Assembly (NCBI RefSeq): GCF_020740795.1
Contig: NC_067284.1
Location: forward strand, 94,479,440 to 94,543,439
Reading direction: 5' to 3'
Source of the DNA: Apus apus
Lineage: Eukaryota > Chordata > Aves > Apodiformes > Apodidae
Length of the DNA stretch: 64,000 nt
The first letter of the stretch is position 1; each line of letters opens with the position of its first letter. Shown here in pieces: positions 54,201-64,000 of this stretch. The notes below the pieces were generated by a model, which did no database searches, had not been told where the DNA came from, and was given only the letters and a program-made list of their open reading frames with translations. The position numbers and the translations under genes were made by a program.

Positions 54201-57200
54201 GGAAACAAGAAGGCAAAAATGGATTTATATAAAAACAATTGGAATAGTGTTGGAGTAACCAAAGGCAAAAATTATGCTAACAAAACAAGCTGTACTCTTA
54301 AGGGAATTCATGTGATTGCTCTTTCAGCACAAATTAGTTCTGAGGTGAAGAGACTATGTAGGAAGATACTCAACATCATGTGTCTAACGATGTTTACACA
54401 AGCCACTGTTTTTATTTTTATATTACTTAAGAAGGCATCAGTTCAGTTTTGGGAGAATCTTGCGAGATAGATGAATCTCCCAGTTATCCCCTGGGATGAC
54501 GCATCAAGACAAGGCATGTAATTTGCTTTCCAGCATCTGTGCTGGTAATGCAAAGCAAATGAAAGATGTGAACAAAATCCATGATTTTAAGTGTTACTCT
54601 GGAGAAGAAATATGTAAGAAAAATAGTTGGAAATGAAAATGTTCTTTTACAATTTGAGAATCTCAAACTCCTACACACAAAGTTTTGTGTAAAAGCGTGA
54701 GCATCTTTAGGAAGGAAGGGTTATATTAGTACACATTCTGTTTCTCAGTACAACACTTGGTTATGGAGTATGTACTGTTTTACTTCTGTAGGTTTTCTGG
54801 TGTTTTATTGTCCTCAGTATTATTGCTCTGTGGGCTGGCTGTGTTACAACTATGAATTTTAAGTTTTGGTAAGGTAACATCTCCTGGAAGTTTGGATACC
54901 TGGTGGTGAAGACAGTTGGATTCTCTGCTGTGAACCCAGTGTATGACAGAGGACAAGTGAGTTTTCTATAACTAATAAAACTCTTTCAGTGTACGGTGAC
55001 AGAGCTACCAGGATACATTGTGTGATCACATTTTTCCTGACTGCCCTCCCTTCACAAATCAATATTAATAATGGTGGTTTTGGCATTTAACTTCACACTT
55101 TCTAAAATATTGACAATGCATTGTCAAATAAGCTGTTAGTTGGATATGTGGAACCTGATTTCATCCAGTTATAAGAGCAAGTGACTTGTTGGCGAGTTGA
55201 CAGAGAAACATTCCTTAATGGGGTCAGTCCCTGGGTGGCAGGGTATGTGGGAGAAATTAGGCAGGTGCCTATGGCAGCTATCACCTTCCAAAGCCTGGGA
55301 TTTTATGCCTGAACAGGCATGTAATCCCACTGAATTGGTGTATCACTTGACAGAAGAGTGCCTTGCCTACCTGAATTGACCCATCAGTTCCAGGAACTGA
55401 GCCTGTGAGTACTGAGCCTCTGTTCAGCTCCAGCATAGCAGAGGAAGGGCCTCTGCATCCAAGGACATGATGGCTAAGACAAGGATCCAGATCCTTTCTA
55501 CAGTAATCACCATAGTCTAAAAGAAAAATTTGAAGTAGAAATGGACAGGTCCATATGCATAGCTGGGATACTTTGCCTAGGGACAAAGAGACAAAGAAAT
55601 TGGAAGAGAGACAACAATACACAATCTCTGGAGGTCGCTCCTGTTAAGTTTGAAGGGAAGGTATCTCCTCAGGGATGATCTATAAATTTCTGAGGGAAAC
55701 AAACACTCACAGAGAAAGGTGTTGTTTTAATTTGTATCTTTATTTTTCACTATTCAAATCTATTTTAATTGGCAATAAATAGAATTAATTTGCCCCAAGT
55801 TGAGTCTCATTTGCCTCTGGTGGTAACTGTTAAGCAATTTCCCCATCTTTATTTTGAAAAATGAGATTTTTCATCCTATTTTCTACCCTGTTCTGTTTGG
55901 TGTGGGTGTAGTTGCCAAATGACTGGGTGGGCATAAGGCTGCTGTCCAAGGCTAAGCCACTACATATGACATAGGTTGCACTGCCAATGCTATGATGGCA
56001 GGTATTTCTCATTCTTTTTCATTCAGTTCTGACATCACAAACAACATGCATAACACAGATTACCACATATAGCACCTTCCACATCTGGCTAAAAGCATAC
56101 TTCCTCTCAGATGAGTCCCTTGCGCCAGTGGCTCATGCATTACCTATTTATTTAATAGCAAAATGGGATTTAAGCATTACAGTGAGCAATTTTAAATTTT
56201 TTATTTTGGTCTTTTCGCTTCCTCCTTCTTTCTATGTGACATGAGCTGAACTAGGTTTTGGATATAATCAAACTGCTCTCTTTCAAATTAGCAACCATAA
56301 TTAGTTTTAAAAGCGTTTATTAACCCTTAGATATCTCTGTGGATATGCTCAGTGTTTTTAATGAGGATGACATTTTCAGAAGTTGTAGGTGAGATATTGG
56401 TACTTTTGAAATATTCCTATATTCCAGACCTTGGATGACTAGAAAATGTTGCCATTAGGGGTAAGGTATTGGCTGAAGGTAATTAGAATTGCCTGAGCTG
56501 TGTTCATACAAACAACAGATGTTTTGACAAGGAAAAGCACATCAAGGGAAAAAAAAATTAGATCATAATTTAAACACCTTTTTACTAACTCCTGGAAAGC
56601 AGTGACTGAAAAGCTTCAGAGTTCCTGTGAATAATCAGCTGATTGCATTTTCAGTGCATATTAAAGGCTGTGGCTCATTAATCAGAAAAGGTAAAACACA
56701 GACCAGGGTACAATGTTGTGGAGAAAAATCAAGTATTTCCATATACTTCCTAATTTTCATTAATTTTCCCTTTGCTTGCTGCCCTCAACCTAATGACCTT
56801 GCTGGAGAGCCTCTGGTACCATTCCAAGGCTGGAAAATGTGCCCCACATTCACCAGTCAGAGGAGATTAATTCATCTGAAGGGAGGGTAGCGCTGAAGCA
56901 TTTGGGTGAATGTACAATGAGGAAGTTTTAGGTCATGCAAAGGTTGTAATCTGCAAACCAAATAAATAATGTTTCTAAAGTTGAAATTGAACTGGAATCA
57001 AGACAACTGGCCCCTGGTGTTAAATCCGTAGTCTGTTGCTGAAATTTTCACCCAAGACAAATCCTTTCCATTTCTGAGCCATATTAGTGCTTTAGGACTT
57101 TGTTTCACAAAGTCAGAGCTGGCTCTTTCATGTTACCATTGCCTCTTCTGCACCCCCAGTCTGTTTTGATGTAGGACTGAAAGACTGTAGAACTGGGCAG

Positions 57201-58383
57201 CTCTTGCCCACAGTTCACTGCAGTCATTAATATCTGCATCTTAGTTCAGTTATTTGTACCTCAGAGAAGGAGGATAAAAGAAAAGAATTTTGTTTCAAAG
57301 CCTTGCAAATTCACTGCTGCCTGGTAACTGACCTGGCACTTATTTTAACTGACTTTAAACTGTATGTATTATTCACTATGAGCTATTTGTGGGTAAGCCT
57401 TGGTACCTAGGGCTCATACAGTTATTTTCTGTGCTGGTTATTCTGCTATATTTATTCATTCAGTGGGGAGTAAGTTTAAGTTCTTGCCTTCTGGCCTCCT
57501 TTTCCTCAAAGTCTGGAGGGATGGAAATCAGAGTTAGGAAGAAAATGTACCACTGTTTTTTAATTTAGTAGAAATGGAATGCGTTAATTTTCTGCTTTAC
57601 AGAGTAAAATGGAATTCTTTGGTTTCAATCCAAAGAAGACATGCTGAGAAGAGGCTAAATATCAGCTCTTGCATGTTAACATGAGGATTAGGAAAGCTGC
57701 ATAATAGGTCAGATTTAAGCACTTCTGTGTGTAGAAATGACAACCTGAATATTACTCCAGTTATGGTTTATGCTGTTCTCTCACAGCAAGTTGAATAATT
57801 GTAAGTTGCTATTTCTAATGGGAAATATCTAAATTTTCTCTACTCTTCCTCTAACACATCTCTGAATATCCACTTTTATCTGCTTCCTTTTTGTTGTGTA
57901 TTATTTGTATTCTTTACCTGATCCTCACATTCTGCATCTTGCTCCTTGCATCTTCATCCAGGCTTTCTTGGTCTTTCTATCCCTATTTACCTGAGTAAAT
58001 TACCTAAGATTTTCCTGCCAATGAACATACTAAATTCTTCAGCACCTGACACCATTATGGGACCTATTTTTTAATTTATTCTTTTTTTAAATTCCACATT
58101 CTTGGCATAATTTTCTTTCTGTGAAGTCTGGAGGAATTTTTGGTATTTTCTTAATGAGAAAGAGAGATAAGCAAAATGTGCTTTTGAAAATCCTACTCAT
58201 GTTATTGAGATACTTGCTGAACAGGCTGATTTTACAACTCTTCTACCTTGTCTGTTTGCTGCTATTATGTTAGGCAGATTTGCTCTCTACACACTTTCTT
58301 GGATGTGTCACCCAAAGCCATAATTAAGTAAACCTAACAGTTTAGGAATGACGTATCTTGGTTTTGCTTCTGGATGTGTGATA

Positions 58384-58388
<5 letters not shown>

Positions 58389-58415
<27 letters not shown>

Positions 58416-58421
58416 GGGGGG
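58389..58421 (+). repeat. Long A tract followed by G run
   Basis: About 26 consecutive A residues followed by six G residues, in intron sequence. It could be the tail of a retroposed sequence or simple homopolymer growth. The upstream 300 bp show no recognised SINE or processed gene. Confidence 0.9.
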
Positions 58422-60391
58422 ACTCCAGCCTCAAAAGAAGCTGTATAAGACTGGCCCCTTTATTGTTGTCAATTGTTTGTGATGGGACCTTGCACCACTA
58501 TTGTCATTAAAAATTCATTTGTTATCATATTAACCATTGTCACCTTTACAGACCTGAAAAACTATCAAGATAACTGACTTGAATCTGGTTCACATTATAA
58601 TCAAAATTTTAAAATTAAATTGTGGGCATAAGCAGTGGTATAAAGGGAACAACTAGGCAGGTGTTCTGACTTTGCAGACTGGCATTTGGTAATTTTTGAA
58701 GTTGTGAACTGAGTAAATGTGAGAACTCACTAAGAAGTAACATATTGTAAGCAAATGAACCAGATGCTGAAGCCTGTTGAAAGAACTACTGCTACGGCCA
58801 GTGCCCAGACTGATTTGCAGTGGAACACCTAGAGTACAAAATTAGATGTGTTAATCTGCATGCATTTCAAATGAATTTGTCTCAGCAGTGTGATTACAAT
58901 GTATGTTAAATGAACCCAGAATGGGAATGGAGAGTTTGAAGTCTTTACAATAAACTTGCCACCGTCTCTCTGGTAAGATAATAGAAACAGAGGATGATGG
59001 AGCACAATACTGTCTCTCAAGAGCTCTGTCTTCCAAATATGACTGATTTCTTTTTATTGTTGTTTCCCGTTATATTTGTGGGAAAACTTAGATGGGAAGA
59101 CTTAACTCAAGTAATTGCACAACCTGCTTGTCCATCAGAGTAAGAGTTGCAGTTGCAGAGAGATGCAGGCAGAATTAAGAAGCAGCAAAGATAAAAGGCT
59201 AAGAAAGGAGAAGTGATGCTAAAATGCTAGTAAGAAAGCACACATTGTAGGAAAGAAAGTAAATAGAATTAGGAAGTTGAAGAGGATAAACTGTAAGAGT
59301 CTTTGCAAAAGAGAGATACTGAGTGATAGGGGTTTGGCTTCAGGCAATGGTTATATATTCTGAGACTGACTGAGATGTGTTAAGATACATGTAACAAGCT
59401 GAGCAGCTATAAACTGCACAAGTGGAATGGAAGCAGAATCATGATTCTGGATTAGATAAAGTGGTGGACTGTTAGTCTATCCGAATTTAGTACAAGAATT
59501 CTTCTGTTGATACTGAAGCCCTCCAGTAAAACATTAAGAGCTTAATTTTGTTTTTGTGGTGCTGTGGATCATGAACAACCTTCTGGACAAGAGTTCTGTT
59601 AAAGTGAGAGTGAAACAAGAATAACTTTCAGATACAAAGTGCTTGCCTGTTAAAACAGAAAAGTGTCCACATGTTCTAGTATTCTGTTTGTGTCAGTGGT
59701 GAACATCCAGTGCTTGTGATTCAAATGCAGATCTTTTACTTCCATTTTTTCCCTCCTCTTTGAAGAAGCATATCTTCTGGGAGTATTTGCTGACTGGCTG
59801 ATTTGTTTCAAGCCAGATGATTGACATTCCTTGTAATTTTCACCCTTGGTATGGAAATTACAGATCTTGTGCTTGTTTGTTAATGTCTGATTCTGTTTAA
59901 AGCTTCCTAAGCTATTTACTTCCAAAAAAAATGAGCAGAGGCTGTTAGTTCCACACATTAGTCTGGATATAAAAGGATGTTTTCTGTGTACTTTACATTT
60001 GCTGATTTTTAATCTAATCAAGTCTTCCTAATGGAGAAGGGAACAATAGTCTAGCAGGATTAATTTTCATTGTTTATGTTCGACTAACATAATGTTTGAC
60101 CTCGTGTCTCTAACTAAATGCTCTGTGTTTTTAAGGTTCTGCAGACGACAAAAGCTTTGTGGAAGGGACAACCTTTTAGATCTGTGCAGTGGGGGGACAC
60201 CTTGGCTCATAATTAGGTTTGCTGGTCACTACTGCAACTCATGCAAATAGCAATAATGTTTTAAAACTGAACAAAAATTACTAAGAAAGAGTGCAAAGGA
60301 CAGTCCAAACACAAAAGGGGGATTTTAATTTTATTTTTATTTTTTTAGAATGAGTCTTGCTGTGATGTGGGGGTAAATTATTTGTACTTAC

Positions 60392-60724
60392 CAAAGCCCC
60401 ATTTTCACATTGCATGGGAATCGTGGCCTCACTGCTTAAGTGGAGGTGCTCAGGATCAGCATAATCAGCTCTGCCCCTTGTCCTGATGACCTTGGAAAGA
60501 GGTTGGTTAGAAGTTTGGAAGTTTGTATCAAAGAGCTGTGGTTCTTTCAGACCATATGGGCACACTGAGTAAAGCTTCAGTTTCTCTGACAGAGCTTCAA
60601 AAAAAGATATTTCAAAGTGATGGAGACCTACCTCAAGTCGTGCTCCTCCTTTTCCTGACTTGAGCCAGGATGAAAGGTGTAGTACATCACCTAGCTCTTC
60701 ATCTTTCAAAAACTCAAGTTTTCC
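60392..60724 (-). other. Unexplained minus-strand open frame with consensus splice donors
   Basis: The minus strand is open for about 111 codons from just after a TAA (about 60724) to a strong donor, GCTTTG|GTAAGTAC, with GT at 60391-60390. A second donor, CTTGAG|GTAGGT, lies inside at 60631-60630. The translation includes LEFLKDEELGDVLHLSSWL, SGKGGARLE and EPQLFDTNFQTSNQ. Composition is protein-like but I recognise no family. The acceptor side is weak (CTTAAG without a good pyrimidine tract). Candidate antisense exon or chance; the latter is more likely. Confidence 0.2.
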
Positions 60725-62015
60725 TTAAGCCAGAGTCCTTGCATTAGATAAAACTATTTTTGTGAGCCTCTGATAATATTCAGTGTTCTATGTAATCTAG
60801 ACTTTGAGATTGCACATCCTACTGCAGAACTAGGCTTTACAGTCTAAGAGTTGTCGTTTCATTGACATGTATTTCAGTGGATTCAAATTTACTTTTCCTG
60901 TTAACCCCAAATCACTTTTTGTGTCCCCAGCAATGTACCTGCCCCTTACCTGTCCAGATTCTCCAGCTCTCTTCTCCTTGCAGCTTCTAAAATAAACTTT
61001 ATACATTGTTAATGCTTAAGTTTGCAGCATAGTGAAAGCTGAAATGGTGGAGACATTAAATGGTGGAGAATAGACTGAATTTAACATAAAAATAAGATCT
61101 CAACTGTTGTATTGACTGCATTATTCCATGTTGCATGTAACTTAATATAAAGCTTCATGATTCATTTAAATGAAACTACCACAAATTTTCAGACTGAGAA
61201 GCAGAAGGAGCCTTGCTGTGTAACTGAAATTCCCCCCACGAGGCAGGTAATGATTTACCTCCCTCTTGAAGGAGCCAGGGTCTATTGACCATTACAGAGT
61301 ACAGGAGGAGCTAAATTATATGGGCAGATGTACAGAGGGATAAACAGCTGTACAGTGCTCTAGGTGAATCTACTTATCTTTGGTTTACAATATAGGAACT
61401 CAATTTATGCTGTAGTAATCAAAGAAAAATAAATCTCAGAACTGGGTCTTTGAAAACTATGTATATCCAGTTGCTTTTTTCCCCTCTTTTTTCAAACAGC
61501 TGTAGGATTGATACATTCCATCATCTTTATTGGAAGTTCAGTGGCTGGACCAAACATTCTGGAGACAATGCTTATAACAAACCAAACAACTTCTAATAAC
61601 TTTAAAGATTTGTTTTCTCTTCTCAGCAACAAGTAAAAAATTATTCTTTGCCAACCTGATTTATTTTGCTAAATCTAGAACAATGTTGTGTCAATTTCAA
61701 AACAAATATTCTTTTTCCAAATAGAAAGACAGACTGTTCCTATTTTGAAAATATTGAAACTATTTCTTCTAGAGAATGTCAAAATAAATTGTCATAATAT
61801 TTAACCCTGTATGCTTTCCAAATTGGTAAATAATTTTCATTTCCCTACAAGAGTGATTTTCAGTAGATGTATTATTCATCCATTTTGTTGTAGTTTGAGT
61901 AGTGCTTTTAAAATCCCTGCTGATAATGACTCCTCAAGTCAAAATCTTTCACCATTTGCAGTAGTCTGAAACTCCATCCTATTCCTATGGATAATTATAA
62001 TAATAGAACCCTTCC

Positions 62016-62037
62016 TTTTTTTTTTTTTTTTTTTTTT
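62016..62037. repeat. T homopolymer tract
   Basis: A run of 22 T residues in intron sequence, with no recognised element attached. Confidence 0.9.
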
Positions 62038-62546
62038 CCTCTGTGGTCTACGCCCAAACAGTATAATAGCTATATAGACTCAAGTCTTTAGAAGCATGGG
62101 ACACTGCATCAAAATTTCTCATCAGTGCAGGATACCGTGAGCTGTGAGATGGGAATGTTTTGTTTCCAAAGACTCTGTAGGAGATGAAGTTGTACCTCAC
62201 AATCTCTGAAAAATGCAGAAGATGAAACGTAGAGGGAAAGCAAAGCCTGAAGTTGTCTCCACTGAGTTTTTTCCTCAGCACTGTTGCAGCTAGCACTACT
62301 GACCCAAGGGTGGCAATTCAGGCAACTATGGATCATAGCTAGGGCCAACAGCAGGGAAAGCTTTCCTTTCCTCCCGGAAACTCAAGATGGGGAATCTCTT
62401 GAGAGCTTGTTGAATGTTTGGGGCTTTGGCCAACTGCTTTGATACCTCCAGAATCCTTTTTAGTTTCTGATTTCTGTTGAGTGGACCAGAACAACTGACT
62501 TCTATTATGTTAAAAGCTAGAGTGCTCTTGAAGCTTACACAGCTGC

Positions 62547-63105
62547 TGTCTTGGTTTACTGGTCAGGAAGAACAGAAAACCAGAAGACAGAGTTTCTCTC
62601 TGTTATCCCCTTCCACCCTCCAAAAGAAAGATAAAAGGGGAATAAGGAAGAGAGAATTAAAGGTTGGAAGTTAAAACTGGAACAGATTTACTGGAACAGG
62701 AAAGGACATTGACCCATGGGATGAGGAACAAGTATACAAATATATACAAAATCTGATCTCCATGATTGCAGATGTGTCCCATGGTCCCCTGCAGCAGAGC
62801 TGATTTGGGAAAGGGGTCCATGGTTCTTCCCAGCAGCCGATGGATTCAGATCCTGCCAAGAACATGGTGAGCTCATGACAAAGCAGGAGTCTCTCTCCAA
62901 GACCTCTAATTGCAGCAAAACAGCAAGGAAGAAGAAAGGGGCAGACTTCCAGTCCTCCTGGATTTATAGTTTATGGCAGGGAATGGGAAGGAATACTGAT
63001 CCCTCTCTATTCTGCCCACTGAATCCCTCAGGGTCCTAAACAGCTTCTCTCTAGACCCTAGTATTGGTACTGTAAAATGAACCTTGGACCCCTCAAACCA
63101 CAACA
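62547..63105 (-). mobile_element. Solo LTR of an endogenous retrovirus, minus orientation
   Basis: A 559 bp unit starts TGTCTTGGTTT and ends AAACCACAACA, so its ends are short inverted repeats (9 of 11 positions) closing in TG...CA. On the minus strand a TATA-like box, ACTATAAATCC, lies at 62970-62960, about 135 bp from the minus-strand start, which gives the orientation. Flanking bases GCTGC and CTTGC are only an approximate target duplication. No gag, pol or env sequence adjoins it, as expected for a solo LTR left by recombination. The family name is not assigned. Confidence 0.6.
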
Positions 63106-64000
63106 CTTGCAGAGGTAGAACTTGTCACTTACGTGGTGTGTTAAACTTTCCACCAATTCAATTTTTTACTTGAAAAGTGTTGGGCATTTTACACTGGCTT
63201 CTAAAATTTAGTATTTGAAGTTTCTCAAAGGGAATGAATGTCAGAAGTACTCTGAGGGGTATTTTGGAGAGACAACAGGACCTAGGTTTATGATTAGGTT
63301 TTTATGTACATCAAAGGTAAGGCCTGTTTTCTTATTTGTGGTAATGGAAAAGTAATTTGGCTTCACATTGATGATCAGTTGTGGTATGAATACACATTGC
63401 AAATTTTAAACAGAACAGCATCCTAACTTTTCAATTTAAAATATGACTAATTTCCTGAACCTATTGTTTGTATCAGAAAATTAAATGATGTACATTTAAT
63501 TTAAACCGGCATACAGACTATGCATCCTTGATGCAATTAATATAGCTAGATGAAGAGCTGATATGTTTTGATACAAAAGCAGATGTGAATCAGTGATCTT
63601 TTGTCATAAAATGATGTAATTAAGTAATCTTGTGCTCTGACCTACAAGAGAAGCTGAACTCCGGCTGCAGCAAACATGCAAATAGCAGCCTTGTATTTTG
63701 AGAAAAAAAAAGGGTGATATTTACAACAAAGACAGCATATTATCAGTGTCATCCTCCCTCTGTAGTTAGCAGCAACTGTTTCCGAAGGGTCTGCCAGTGT
63801 TAACGGTTTCACCAGTCAAAATCTGGACAATTTGAACATTTGTTTTAAGTTGGGATTTTTTTTTTTTCTTAAAATAAAATAGAAATACTCTTTTACACTT
63901 CCATTTCCATATGATCTGCTGATGCTGTTTTAAATATCAGTGGTGCAAGTGTTGGTCAGGTAAAGCTTGCCCAGGCCCTATATCCCCCAGGTAGTCTCCC

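Noticed and set aside
59650..60021. 123-codon minus-strand frame
   Set aside because: No splice-site support and no protein-like pattern; K/H/S/T-rich composition follows the AT-rich sequence.

Overview
The window is vertebrate nuclear DNA, almost certainly from a bird. It has long introns, a CpG-island promoter, three copies of the avian/reptilian CR1 LINE and two solo LTR-like elements of a kind I associate with songbird genomes. Songbird is an inference; bird is much safer. There are no bacterial genes, operons, CRISPR arrays or phage parts.

The one gene I can name firmly is GRM1, metabotropic glutamate receptor 1, on the + strand. Only its 5' part is present: a CpG-island promoter region (about 17.34-18.57 kb), a 5' leader with short upstream ORFs (19.20-19.40 kb), the first coding exon (19398-20097, residues 1-233 plus the first base of codon 234), a 30.9 kb intron, and the second coding exon (50991-51240, residues 234-316 plus two bases of codon 317). 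The intron after that runs off the right edge. The two exons join in frame, and together they encode the signal peptide and the first half of the extracellular Venus-flytrap glutamate-binding domain. The glutamate-contact residues and the expected cysteines are in place. The rest of the receptor, including the 7TM bundle, lies outside the window.

The promoter region carries two sites that fit neuron-restricted control: a near-perfect RE1/NRSE site for the repressor REST (18274-18294) and a full-consensus RFX X-box (18554-18567). Upstream ATGs and an in-frame alternative ATG in the leader suggest possible translational control.

Layout. 1-17.3 kb: AT-rich sequence with no gene I can name, holding two antisense CR1 fragments (6.81-7.89 and 15.78-16.43 kb) and two possible minus-strand exons (536-693, 4922-5002) of unknown identity. 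17.3-20.1 kb: GRM1 promoter and first coding exon. 20.1-51.0 kb: GRM1 intron with a sense CR1 3' end (27.2-27.6 kb), a degraded antisense CR1-like stretch (36.6-37.35 kb), a 719 bp TTCC array (37.53-38.25 kb), a GC-rich patch (43.9-44.8 kb) and an approximately 1 kb LTR (46.93-47.91 kb). 51.2-64.0 kb: next GRM1 intron, with a 559 bp LTR (62.55-63.11 kb) and an unexplained minus-strand open frame with a good splice donor (60.39-60.72 kb).

I found no convincing undescribed system. The points most worth following are the RE1/X-box pair, the leader ATGs, the giant TTCC array and the orphan minus-strand exon at the left edge.
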